A stretch of 21,379 bases of DNA from Pseudomonadota bacterium (GCA_023411035.1 JAEYPE010000175.1:1-21379), one strand, 5' to 3'. Positions 1 through 6,470 are shown, numbered from the stretch's first letter. The notes: generated from the letters alone by a model not told the origin. Translations and numbers: made by a program.

Positions 1-8
1 ACTTCAGC

Positions 9-770
9 ATGACCGTGCATTTCATCGGCGCCGGACCGGGCGCGCCCGACCTGCTGACCCTGCGCGGGCGCGACCTGATCGCGTCCTGCCCGGTCTGCCT
101 CTACGCCGGTTCGCTGGTGCCGAAGGAGATCATCGCCCACGCCCCGCCGGGCGCGAGGATCGTGGATACCGCCCCGATGACGCTCGACGAGATCGTGGCC
201 GAGTTCAAGGCGGCGCATGAGGCCGGACAGGACGTGGCGCGCCTGCATTCCGGCGACCTGTCGGTCTTCAGCGCGCTCGGCGAGCAGACGCGGGCGCTGC
301 GGGAGCTGGGCATCCCCTACGACATCACGCCAGGCGTGCCGGCCTTCGCAGCGGCATCGGCGGCTCTGGGACGGGAGCTGACCCTGCCGGAGGTCAGCCA
401 GACGCTGATTTTGACACGGACGGAGGGCCGCGCCTCCGCCATGCCCGCGAACGAGACGCTGGAGGTGCTGGGACGGTCGGGCGCGACGCTGGCCATCCAC
501 CTGTCGATCCACGTCATCGACCGGGTGGTGGAGCGGCTGACCCCGCTCTACGGCGCGGATTGTCCGGCGGCGGTGGTCTACCGGGCGACCTGGCCGGACG
601 AGCGGGTGTTGCGCGGCACGCTGGCCGATATCGTCGCCAAGGTCGCCGAATCGCCGATGGAGCGCACCGCCCTGATCCTGGTCGGCCCGGCGCTTGGGGT
701 GGAGGATTTCCGGTGCAGCGCGCTCTACGACGGCTCGCATGTGCGCCGCTACCGGGGGCTGGGGGAGTGA
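9..770 (+). CDS. cobM: Precorrin-4 C11-methyltransferase (CobM/CbiF family)
   Basis: This is a SAM-dependent methyltransferase of corrin-ring synthesis. It methylates C-11 of precorrin-4 (or the cobalt form) to give precorrin-5 in the cytoplasm. The 253-residue length is normal for the family. Seen in the sequence: the N-terminal nucleotide-binding loop VHFIGAGPGAPDLLTLRG at residues 3-20, the LYAGSLVP segment near 31-38, LHSGDLSVFSALGEQ near 79-93, and the TPGVPAF loop near 107-113. These are classic motifs of the tetrapyrrole methylase fold. The start is the first in-frame ATG, but only 8 bases precede it, so its ribosome site cannot be judged. An upstream cobalamin gene may lie outside the window. 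Sequence alone does not separate the metal-free (CobM) from the cobalt (CbiF) substrate. The neighbouring CbiD argues for a partly cobalt-type route, BluB for an oxygen-using organism. Confidence 0.93.
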   Translation: MTVHFIGAGPGAPDLLTLRGRDLIASCPVCLYAGSLVPKEIIAHAPPGARIVDTAPMTLDEIVAEFKAAHEAGQDVARLHSGDLSVFSALGEQTRALRELGIPYDITPGVPAFAAASAALGRELTLPEVSQTLILTRTEGRASAMPANETLEVLGRSGATLAIHLSIHVIDRVVERLTPLYGADCPAAVVYRATWPDERVLRGTLADIVAKVAESPMERTALILVGPALGVEDFRCSALYDGSHVRRYRGLGE

Positions 771-784
771 GAAGGCCACTTACT

Positions 785-893
785 CCCTCTCCCCTCTGGG
801 GAGAGGGTAGGGGTGAGGGGGTCCGGCGGTTGCCGAACTTTCCAGTCCCCCTTGATCCCCCTCACCCTAACCCTCTCCACAGAGGGGAGAGGG
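785..893. repeat. Large imperfect inverted repeat between convergent genes; likely bidirectional terminator
   Basis: Two 37-base arms, 785-821 and 857-893, are inverted copies matching at about 34 of 37 positions by eye. Each arm also folds on itself: CCCTCTCCCC/GGGGAGAGGG around TCT in the left arm, and an 8-bp version in the right arm. The right arm ends two bases before the cbiD stop codon, and the left arm begins 14 bases after the cobM stop. Elements of this CCCTCTCCCC type are common dispersed palindromes in proteobacterial genomes. Its position between two converging genes suits transcription termination or mRNA 3'-end protection. No T tract is present. Confidence 0.75.
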
Positions 894-895
894 GA

Positions 896-2035
896 CTAGG
901 GGGCGCCCCAGCCGGACGCACCGACGATGTTGCCCTGGCGGTCGGTGACCAGCACCTCCACCGCCACGGGGGCGCCCTCCAGCACGTCGAGCGCCGTGCG
1001 CTGGGCCAGCGCCGCCACGCGGTCGGCCAGCGGCAGACCGGCGGCCTTCGCGATGCTCAGGACCTGCGCGGCGGTGTTGGCGCGGCGGGCCTCCGCCACG
1101 CTGTCCGGGGCGGCGCCCAGTTCGGCCATGCGGTCGGCCAGCCAGTCCAGATCGACGCTGCCGCGCTTGGAATGCAGATCCAGCAGGCCGCGCGCCAGCT
1201 TGCCGAACTTGGCGAAGCCGCCGCACAGCGTCAGGCGCGGGATCGGGTTGCGCCGCAGATACTTCAGCGTGCCGCCCGCGAAATCGCCCATGTCGAGCAG
1301 GGCATGGTCCGGCAGGCCGTAGCGCGCGACGACCGCCTTTTCCGAGGTGTCTCCGGTGCAGGCCGCGACATGGCTCAGCCCCGCCGCCCGCGCGACATCG
1401 ACGCCACGCTGGATGGAGGCGATCCAGGCCGCGCAGGAATAGGGCACGACGATTCCCGTCGTTCCCAGGATCGACAGGCCGCCGAGGATGCCCAGACGCG
1501 GGTTCATGGTGCGGCGGGCCAGCGCCTCCCCATTCTCGACGGACACTTCGACCACGATGTCGGGGGCCTCGCCGGCCAGTGCGGCGGCCTCTTCCACCGC
1601 CTTGCGGATCATGGCGCGCGGGACCGGGTTGATGGCGGGTTCGCCGACCGGAACCGGCAGGCCGGGGCGGGTCACCGTGCCCACCCCCTCGCCCGCGCGG
1701 AAGACGACGCCCTGGCCGGGTCCGGCGCGGCTGACGCGGGCGCGGATCAGCGCGCCGTGGGTGACGTCCGGGTCGTCGCCCGCGTCCTTCACCACCCCCG
1801 CCACCGCCCAGCCGTCCCCGCGTTCGGTCCAGGCGAGCGCGAAGGCTGGCGTCTGGCCGCCGGGCAGGGTTACCGTCACCGGATCGGGAAAGTCGCCGGA
1901 GAACAGCGCCCCGCAGGCCGCGCGCGCGGCGGCGGTGGCGCAGGTGCCCGTCGTCCAGCCCCGCCGCAGCGCCTTGCCGTCGCCGTGCTCCACACCGCCT
2001 TCCACACCGTTTTCCGTCGCTGAGTGCTCGTCCAT
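896..2035 (-). CDS. cbiD: Cobalt-precorrin-5B C1-methyltransferase CbiD
   Basis: CbiD methylates C-1 of the ring in the cobalt-first (anaerobic-type) cobalamin route, the step that CobF performs in the aerobic route. The 379-residue protein has the diagnostic N-terminal RRGWTTGTCATAAARAA segment (about 25-41), INPVPRAMI near 155-163, the ILGGLSILGTTGIV stretch near 206-219, ACTGDTSEKAV, and CGGFAKFGKLARGLLDLHSKR near the C-terminal third. The reading frame stays open 139 codons further upstream, but that extension lacks family features and lies antisense to cobA. I chose the ATG at 2035, six bases of which context are shared with the cobA start. No clear Shine-Dalgarno sequence precedes it. 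GTG codons at 2005 and 1993 are alternatives, the latter with GGAAGG just upstream. It converges on cobM and diverges from cobA. Confidence 0.92.
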   Translation of the reverse strand: MDEHSATENGVEGGVEHGDGKALRRGWTTGTCATAAARAACGALFSGDFPDPVTVTLPGGQTPAFALAWTERGDGWAVAGVVKDAGDDPDVTHGALIRARVSRAGPGQGVVFRAGEGVGTVTRPGLPVPVGEPAINPVPRAMIRKAVEEAAALAGEAPDIVVEVSVENGEALARRTMNPRLGILGGLSILGTTGIVVPYSCAAWIASIQRGVDVARAAGLSHVAACTGDTSEKAVVARYGLPDHALLDMGDFAGGTLKYLRRNPIPRLTLCGGFAKFGKLARGLLDLHSKRGSVDLDWLADRMAELGAAPDSVAEARRANTAAQVLSIAKAAGLPLADRVAALAQRTALDVLEGAPVAVEVLVTDRQGNIVGASGWGAP

Positions 2036-2840
2036 GACCGCAGAGCCGTCGCCCGACTCCCTTTCTCTTCCTCTGGAACTGGCCGATTTCCAGCCCGGCA
2101 GCGTGTGGCTGGCGGGGGCCGGTCCCGGAGATCCCGGCCTGCTGACCCTGCTCGCCCTGCAAGGTCTAAGGCAAGCCGACGTGATCGTCCATGACGCGCT
2201 GGTCGGTGAACGGATCATGGCGCTCGCCTCGCCCTCGGCAAGGCTGGAATTCGCGGGCAAGCGCGGCGGGCGGCCCTCCGCCCACCAGGACGACATCACC
2301 AACCGGCTGATCGAGCTGGCGCAGGAAGGGCACCGCGTGCTGCGGCTGAAGGGCGGCGACCCCTTCGTCTTCGGGCGCGGCGGGGAGGAGGCGCAGGCTC
2401 TGGCCGAGCAGGGCATTCCCTTCCGCATCATCCCCGGCATCACGGCGGGCATCGCCGGTCCGGCCTATGCCGGGATTCCGGCGACCCACCGCACGGCGAA
2501 CCAGGCGGTGATCCTGGCGACCGGCCACAGTTGCGCGGGCGGGCCGGACTGGAAGGCGCTGGCCGCGACGGGCGCGCCGCTGATCCTCTACATGGCGTGG
2601 AAGGGCCTGCCCGGCATCGCGGCGGCGCTGATGGAGGGAGGGCTGTCCGCAGAAACGCCGGTCGGCGTGGTGACCGACGCGACGACCGAGCGGCAGAGCG
2701 TGCTGGTCACCACGCTCGGCACCTGCGTGGCCGATCTGGAGGCGAGCGGGCTGGTGCCGCCAGCCATCATCGTGATCGGCGAGGTGGTGCGGCTGCGCCC
2801 CGCGCTGGACTGGCTGCCGAAGCAGGCCCCCCATGGCTGA
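2034..2840 (+). CDS. cobA: Uroporphyrinogen-III C-methyltransferase (SUMT)
   Basis: SUMT adds methyl groups to C-2 and C-7 of uroporphyrinogen III to give precorrin-2, the branch point to cobalamin and siroheme. The 268-residue protein carries VWLAGAGPGDPGLLTL (about 24-39), GKRGGRPSAHQDDITNRLIE near 79-98, LRLKGGDPFVFGRGGEEAQA near 107-126, and PGITAGIAGPAYAGIPATHR near 137-156, all hallmark SUMT motifs. It is a stand-alone methylase with no CysG dehydrogenase or HemD domain fused. The start ATG at 2034 overlaps the cbiD start codon on the other strand. A weak GAG lies upstream and no strong ribosome site is seen. The last eight bases overlap the start of cobB, which suggests translational coupling in a cobA-cobB-bluB operon. 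Confidence 0.93.
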   Translation: MTAEPSPDSLSLPLELADFQPGSVWLAGAGPGDPGLLTLLALQGLRQADVIVHDALVGERIMALASPSARLEFAGKRGGRPSAHQDDITNRLIELAQEGHRVLRLKGGDPFVFGRGGEEAQALAEQGIPFRIIPGITAGIAGPAYAGIPATHRTANQAVILATGHSCAGGPDWKALAATGAPLILYMAWKGLPGIAAALMEGGLSAETPVGVVTDATTERQSVLVTTLGTCVADLEASGLVPPAIIVIGEVVRLRPALDWLPKQAPHG

Positions 2841-4179
2841 TGCGGCGCCGCGCGGGCTGATCGTCGGGGCGCCGGCCTCGGGCACCGGCAAGACCACAGT
2901 CACGCTGGGGCTGCTGGTGGCGCTGAAGGCGCGCGGCCTGCGGGTGGGGGCGGTGAAGGCGGGACCGGACTACATCGACCCGGCCTTCCATCAGGCGGCG
3001 ACCGGGCGGCCCAGCGTCAACCTCGACAACTGGGCGATGGGGCCGGACCTTCTGGATTCGCTGGCCCGCCGCGCCGGGGAGGGCACCGACCTTCTGGTCT
3101 GCGAGGCTCTGATGGGCCTGTTCGACGGGGTGGCGGGCGTCGGGGCGACCGGTACCGGGGCCACGTCCGAACTGGCCGCGCGCACCGGCTGGCCGGTGAT
3201 CCTGGTGGTGAACGCCAAGGGCCAGTCGCAGTCCGCCGCCGCGCTGGTGAAGGGCTTCGCCACCTACCGCGAGGACGTGCGGATCGGCGGGGTGATCCTG
3301 AACAACATCGCCAGCCCACGCCACCTCGCATTGGCCGGCGGGGCCATCGAGGCGCTGGGCATTCCCGTTCTCGGCTCCCTGCCCCGCACCCCCGACGTGA
3401 TCCTGCCCGAACGCCATCTCGGTCTGATCCAGGCGGAGGAGACGGCTGACCTTCAGGAGCGTCTGGCGGCGCTGGGCCGCTTCATCGCGCAGCATGTCGA
3501 TCTGGACCGGGTGGCGGCGCTCGCCGCCCCCTCCCGCGCGCCGGAAGGGCGTTTCGCCCCCGCCCTTCCGCCGCTGGGCCAGCGCATCGCCATCGCACGG
3601 GACGCCGCCTTCACCTTCGTCTATCCGCATTTGCTGGAGGGCTGGCGCGCGGCGGGCACCGAGGTGACCCACTTCTCTCCCCTGGCGGACGAGCCGCCGC
3701 CGGACGATGCCGACGCCGTGTACCTGCCCGGCGGCTATCCGGAACTGCACGCCGCACGCCTCGCCGCCGCGGGGCGTTTCCGGGACGGCATGCACCGCTT
3801 CGCCGCGCTGGGGCGTACGGTCTATGGCGAATGCGGCGGCTACATGGCGCTGGGCGAGTCGCTGGAGGACGCGGCAGGCACCACCCACCCGATGCTGGGG
3901 CTGCTGGGGGTGCGGACCTCCTTCGCCAAGCGTAAGCTGCATCTGGGCTACCGCCGCGCCGTCCTGCTGGCCGACACGCCGCTGGGCCGGGCGGGCACGG
4001 CGCTGCGCGGGCACGAGTTCCATTACGCTTCCATCCTCGACCGGGGAACGGACGAGCCGCTGGTCACCGCCACGGCGGCGGACGGGTCGGACCTCGGGCC
4101 GCTCGGCGGGCGGCGGGGCAGCGTCTTCGCCTCCTTCTTCCATGTGATAGCGGCGGACCCCGACCGGGAGCGACCATGA
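2833..4179 (+). CDS. cobB: Cobyrinate / hydrogenobyrinate a,c-diamide synthase
   Basis: This enzyme amidates the a and c side chains of cobyrinic or hydrogenobyrinic acid using ATP and glutamine. The 448-residue length is typical. An N-terminal P-loop, GAPASGTGKTTVTLGLL (about 12-28), is followed by VKAGPDYIDPAFH near 39-51, which is characteristic of the family. The C-terminal class-I glutamine amidotransferase domain contains LPGGYPELHA near 297-306, the nucleophile cysteine in YGECGGYMALGES near 330-342, and GHEFHYA near 393-399, which supplies the histidine. It overlaps cobA by eight bases and bluB by four (ATGA). Whether the true substrate is the cobalt-free (CobB) or cobalt-containing (CbiA) acid cannot be read from the sequence; cbiD nearby leaves the cobalt form open. 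Confidence 0.93.
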   Translation: MADAAPRGLIVGAPASGTGKTTVTLGLLVALKARGLRVGAVKAGPDYIDPAFHQAATGRPSVNLDNWAMGPDLLDSLARRAGEGTDLLVCEALMGLFDGVAGVGATGTGATSELAARTGWPVILVVNAKGQSQSAAALVKGFATYREDVRIGGVILNNIASPRHLALAGGAIEALGIPVLGSLPRTPDVILPERHLGLIQAEETADLQERLAALGRFIAQHVDLDRVAALAAPSRAPEGRFAPALPPLGQRIAIARDAAFTFVYPHLLEGWRAAGTEVTHFSPLADEPPPDDADAVYLPGGYPELHAARLAAAGRFRDGMHRFAALGRTVYGECGGYMALGESLEDAAGTTHPMLGLLGVRTSFAKRKLHLGYRRAVLLADTPLGRAGTALRGHEFHYASILDRGTDEPLVTATAADGSDLGPLGGRRGSVFASFFHVIAADPDRERP

Positions 4180-4835
4180 GCGACCACGCCTTTTCCCCGG
4201 AGGAGCGGGACGCGCTCTACAAGGCGATCTTCTCCCGCCGCGACGTGCGCGGGCAGTTCGCCCCCGATCCGGTGCCGGACGATGTGCTGACCCGCGTCCT
4301 GACCGCCGCGCACCACGCGCCGTCCGTCGGCTTCATGCAACCCTGGAACTTCATCGTCGTCCGCGACCCGGCGGTGAAGGCCCGCGTGCACGCCGACTTC
4401 TCCCAGGCCAACGAGGAGGCCGCCGCCCTCTTCACCGGAGAGCGCAAGGCCCTCTACAGCCGCCTGAAGCTGGAAGGCATCCGGGAGGCGCCGGTGAACC
4501 TGTGCATCACCTGCGACCGGGAACGCTCCGGCCCGGTGGTGCTGGGGCGGACGCACATCCCCACGATGGACCTCTATTCCTGCGTCTGCGCGGTGCAGAA
4601 CCTGTGGCTGGCGGCGCGGGCGGAGGGGCTGGGCGTCGGCTGGGTCAGCATCCTGCACGAGGACAAGCTGCGCGAGGCGCTGGGCATTCCGGAGCGGATC
4701 GTGCCCATCGCCTATCTGTGCCTGGGCTACGTCTCCCACTTCCATGAAACGCCGGAACTGGAGAAGGCCGGCTGGCGAAACCGGCTTCCCCTGGAGGATC
4801 TCGTCTTCCGCGACCGTTGGGGCGGGAAGGCGTAG
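4176..4835 (+). CDS. bluB: 5,6-dimethylbenzimidazole synthase BluB
   Basis: BluB uses molecular oxygen to fragment reduced flavin mononucleotide into 5,6-dimethylbenzimidazole, the lower axial ligand of cobalamin. The 219-residue protein has the nitroreductase-like fold pattern: FSRRDVRGQF (about 19-28), TAAHHAPSVGFMQPWNFIVVR near 43-63, and GLGVGWVSIL near 151-160, where family knowledge places the FMN-contacting serine. The long PTMDLYSCVCAVQNLWLAAR helix near 129-148 is also typical. Its ATG overlaps the cobB stop codon as ATGA, so translation is probably coupled. The presence of BluB means that the organism makes cobalamin with oxygen available. Its stop lies 9 bases from the stop of the converging dehydrogenase gene, with no visible terminator between. 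Confidence 0.93.
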   Translation: MSDHAFSPEERDALYKAIFSRRDVRGQFAPDPVPDDVLTRVLTAAHHAPSVGFMQPWNFIVVRDPAVKARVHADFSQANEEAAALFTGERKALYSRLKLEGIREAPVNLCITCDRERSGPVVLGRTHIPTMDLYSCVCAVQNLWLAARAEGLGVGWVSILHEDKLREALGIPERIVPIAYLCLGYVSHFHETPELEKAGWRNRLPLEDLVFRDRWGGKA

Positions 4836-4844
4836 GAGCCGTCG

Positions 4845-5558
4845 TCAGGCTCCGAAGCCACCGTCGATGGTCTGGAACGAGCCGGTGATCATCGCGCCGT
4901 GCGGACCGGCGATGAAGGCGGTCAGTTCGGCGATCTCGCTGGCGTGGGCGTAGCGCTTGATGGCCATGAAGCCGCGCATGGCCTCGGCCATCGGGCCGTC
5001 GGCGGGGTTCATGTCGCTGTCGGTCGGCCCCGGCTGGATGGCGTTGACTGTGATCCCGCGATCCCCGAAGTCGCGCGCCAACCCGCGCACCATGCCTTGG
5101 ACCGCCGATTTGGTGAGCGCATAGGCCGCCCCGCCCGCGAAGGGCATCCGGTCACCGTTGACCGACCCGATGACGATGATGCGCCCCGGCCCCGTCATGT
5201 GGCGCGCCGCCTCGACCGCGGCGTGATAGGGCGCGCGCACGTTGACGTCGATCATGCGGTCCACGGCGTCGGGGTCGAGGGTCAGCGGATCGCCGACCAT
5301 CCCGATCCCGGCGTTGACCACCAGCACGTCCAGAGCGCCCCGTGCAGCCACCGTGGCGACCAGCGCGTCGCGGTCGGCGCTGTCGGTGCGGATCGCCTCC
5401 GCCCCGGTTTCGGCGGCCAGCGCGGCGGCGGCGTCCGCCGATCCGGCGTAGGTGAAGGCGACCCGCCCACCACCCGCCGCGAAGCGCTGGACGATGGCCT
5501 TGCCGATGCCCCGGCTGCCGCCCAGCACGAGGATGTTCTTTCCCGTAAAGTCGGTCAT
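4845..5558 (-). CDS. bdcA: Short-chain dehydrogenase/reductase, BdcA-like
   Basis: This is a 237-residue classical SDR. The NAD(P)-binding GGSRGIGKAI lies at about 13-22, the structural NAG in LVVNAGIG near 79-86, the serine in IVIGSVNGDRMPF near 128-140, and the catalytic tyrosine and lysine in YALTK near 146-150. From memory it follows E. coli BdcA closely, with shared stretches such as TGKNILVLGGSRGIG, TDSADRDA, SVNGDRMP and MAIKR. BdcA has been linked to biofilm dispersal and cyclic-di-GMP, although its enzymatic substrate is not settled. The divergent TetR gene matches BdcR, as in E. coli, which strengthens the call. A good ribosome site, AAGGA, lies seven bases before the ATG. Expression is probably repressed by the TetR protein through the operators at 5578 and 5628. 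Confidence 0.82.
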   Translation of the reverse strand: MTDFTGKNILVLGGSRGIGKAIVQRFAAGGGRVAFTYAGSADAAAALAAETGAEAIRTDSADRDALVATVAARGALDVLVVNAGIGMVGDPLTLDPDAVDRMIDVNVRAPYHAAVEAARHMTGPGRIIVIGSVNGDRMPFAGGAAYALTKSAVQGMVRGLARDFGDRGITVNAIQPGPTDSDMNPADGPMAEAMRGFMAIKRYAHASEIAELTAFIAGPHGAMITGSFQTIDGGFGA

Positions 5559-5568
5559 GGTTGGTTCC

Positions 5569-5597
5569 TTGAATTAATGTAGTGGTCGCTATATAAA
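5569..5597 (+). promoter_or_regulatory. Sigma-70-type promoter of the tetR (bdcR-like) gene
   Basis: TTGAAT at 5569-5574 and TATAAA at 5592-5597 are separated by 17 bases and point right, toward the regulator gene. The first operator sits between and over these boxes, so the regulator should repress its own synthesis. On the opposite strand, TTGCGC (5619-5614) and TATATA (5595-5590) with an 18-base spacer form a weaker candidate promoter for the dehydrogenase gene, also covered by the first operator. Confidence 0.6.
5578..5593. promoter_or_regulatory. TetR-type operator 1
   Basis: TGTAGTGGTCGCTATA contains the imperfect palindrome TAGTG-GT-CGCTA. It is an inverted near-copy of the site at 5628-5643 (the outer 16 bases differ at two positions after reverse complementing). 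It overlaps the bdcR promoter spacer and the likely -10 box of the divergent dehydrogenase gene. Two such matched sites between a TetR gene and a divergent target are the usual autoregulatory arrangement. Confidence 0.6.
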
Positions 5598-5627
5598 AAC
5601 GTGACAGGGCATCGCGCAAGGAATTTT

Positions 5628-5643
5628 TATAGTGACCGCTACA
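5628..5643. promoter_or_regulatory. TetR-type operator 2
   Basis: TATAGTGACCGCTACA carries the core TAGTG-AC-CGCTA, the partner of the site at 5578-5593. It covers the GTG start codon of the TetR gene, just after the ribosome-binding AAGGA at 5618-5622. It lies upstream of the -35 region of the divergent gene, so binding here and at site 1 could bridge both promoters. Confidence 0.55.
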
Positions 5644-6231
5644 AAAAAATCGGAGCCACGCGGGCGGCGGCGTTCCTTCGATATGGACGAAGCGGTGGAA
5701 ACGGCAATGAGGCTGTTCCACGCCCGCGGTTACGACGCGGTCGGCGTGGCCGAGCTGGGAGCCGAACTGGGCATCAAGCCGCCGAGCTTCTACGCGGCCT
5801 TCGGCAGCAAGGCCGGGCTGTTCGAACGGGCCCTCCGGCGCTATGCGGCGGGAGAAGCCAACGTCTTCGAGCGGGCGCGGGCGGCGGGCGGCGGCGTGGC
5901 CGACGTGATCGGGCGCACGTTGGCGCTCGCGGCGGAGCTTTACTCCGGCCAGTGCGGGACGGCGGGTTGCCTGGTGCTCGACGGGGCGCGCAACAGCGCC
6001 GACCCGGAGGCACGGGCCCTGGCCGACGCGCTCAAGCAGGAAGGCCGCAAGGCGATCCGCGACTTCATCGCCACCGAGGCGCCGGACCGCGCCGACGCGC
6101 TGGCCGATCTGGTGGCGGTCACCATGATGGGACTGTCGGCAGCGGCCCGCGACGGCGCGGACAGGTCGGCTCTGGAAAAGGTGGCCGCCATGGTGGACCG
6201 GGCCTTCCGCCGGGAACTTTCGGGCGCCTGA
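5632..6231 (+). CDS. bdcR: TetR/AcrR-family transcriptional regulator, BdcR-like
   Basis: This 199-residue repressor has an N-terminal helix-turn-helix. RGRRRSFDMDEAVETAMRLF near 10-29 leads into GYDAVGVAELGAELGIKPPS near 33-52 and FYAAFGSKAGLFERAL near 53-68, the standard TetR pattern. The GTG start at 5632 is preceded by AAGGA with nine bases of spacing. The next ATG would remove the arginine-rich N-terminus, so GTG is favoured. The C-terminal ligand domain has CGTAGCLVLDGARNSADPEA, resembling GCAGCMVLEG in E. coli BdcR as I recall it. It is divergent from the dehydrogenase gene and probably controls both itself and that gene through the two operators. The ligand is unknown. Confidence 0.85.
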   Translation: MTATKKSEPRGRRRSFDMDEAVETAMRLFHARGYDAVGVAELGAELGIKPPSFYAAFGSKAGLFERALRRYAAGEANVFERARAAGGGVADVIGRTLALAAELYSGQCGTAGCLVLDGARNSADPEARALADALKQEGRKAIRDFIATEAPDRADALADLVAVTMMGLSAAARDGADRSALEKVAAMVDRAFRRELSGA

Positions 6232-6246
6232 TGATTTTTCGGCCAC

Positions 6247-6284
6247 GCTTCCCTTGCGGCGTCCGGGATGCGCGGACGGGAAGC
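6247..6284. other. Hairpin downstream of the TetR gene
   Basis: GCTTCCC (6247-6253) pairs with GGGAAGC (6278-6284). An inner stem GTCCG (6261-6265) pairs with CGGAC (6273-6277), and TTGCGGC is left as a one-sided bulge. It starts 15 bases after the stop codon of the regulator and may define its mRNA 3' end, but no T run follows. Confidence 0.4.
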
Positions 6285-6311
6285 TGGCCTGAAAGCTGGC
6301 CTGAAAGCTGG
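6281..6311. repeat. 12-base tandem repeat, about 2.6 copies
   Basis: The unit AAGCTGGCCTGA occurs at 6281-6292 and 6293-6304, followed by a partial copy AAGCTGG. It sits between the hairpin after the TetR gene and the leftward terminator at 6315-6345. Copy number could vary between strains. No function is evident. Confidence 0.7.
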
Positions 6312-6314
6312 ACG

Positions 6315-6345
6315 AAAAAAAGGCCGAAGCGTTGGCTCCGGCCTT
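6315..6345 (-). terminator. Rho-independent terminator for leftward transcription
   Basis: Reading leftward, AAGGCCG (6345-6339) pairs with CGGCCTT (6326-6320). The inner AGC/GCT stem and a four-base CAAC loop complete the hairpin, and seven consecutive T residues begin inside the stem and end it. No leftward protein gene lies to the right, so the transcript it ends is most likely a small RNA read from the minus strand. Confidence 0.7.
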
Positions 6346-6407
6346 GAGTCTAGGGAGGAAACGCCCCGAGAATGGGCAGGCGGAGAATAGGGGCACCCCC
6401 CTTGATC

Positions 6408-6418
6408 TGGTATTACCA
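6408..6418. promoter_or_regulatory. 11-bp perfect palindrome, GntR/FadR-type operator candidate
   Basis: TGGTATTACCA is a perfect odd-length palindrome matching the TGGTNNNACCA pattern bound by several FadR/PdhR-type GntR regulators. It lies within the candidate small RNA and about 220 bases before the exported nucleotidase-like gene. With no regulator gene nearby, its role is a guess. Confidence 0.25.
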
Positions 6419-6452
6419 ATGCGGCATGGGTGCGGTGCAGCACCCGCATATG

Positions 6453-6470
6453 CCGTAATCTTCCTGTAAT
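6453..6470 (+). promoter_or_regulatory. Pho-box-like direct repeat (weak)
   Basis: CCGTAAT at 6453 and CTGTAAT at 6464 are spaced exactly 11 bases apart, like the CTGTCAT-N4-CTGTCAT half sites of PhoB (5 of 7 and 6 of 7 matches). It reads toward the nucleotidase-like gene 170 bases downstream. The -10 region expected about ten bases further on is poor, so this is only a candidate. Confidence 0.22.

Larger units (their letters stand above)
6315..6455 (-). ncRNA. Candidate small regulatory RNA
   Basis: On the minus strand this segment reads like a compact bacterial small RNA. A 12-bp hairpin at 6455-6422 has ATGCCG/CGGCAT outside and GGGTGC/GCACCC inside, with a four-base bulge. A GGGG/CCCC hairpin follows, then GCCC-ATTCTCG-GGGC, then an unpaired stretch GTTTCCTCCCTAGACTC (about 6362-6346), then the terminator at 6345-6315. 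TTTCCTCCC is the exact complement of the Shine-Dalgarno-like GGGAGGAAA, a seed type known from alphaproteobacterial small RNAs. I cannot see a convincing promoter, so the 5' end is a guess. The 408-base gap 6232-6639 holds this candidate and the other sites listed, but no protein gene that I can support. Confidence 0.42.

Noticed and set aside
560..2023. A plus-strand open frame of 487 codons overlapping the end of cobM, the palindromic repeat and cbiD.
   Set aside because: It reads through the inverted repeat and antisense to cbiD with no recognisable domain.
2036..2452. The 139-codon upstream extension of the cbiD frame.
   Set aside because: It is antisense to cobA, has no CbiD family features, and would make the protein far longer than normal.
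6372..6458. A 28-codon plus-strand ORF (starting MGRRRIGAP) after GGGAGG at 6353-6358.
   Set aside because: The spacing from the ribosome-like site to the ATG is 13 bases, the peptide has no recognisable feature, and the segment is better explained by the minus-strand structured RNA.
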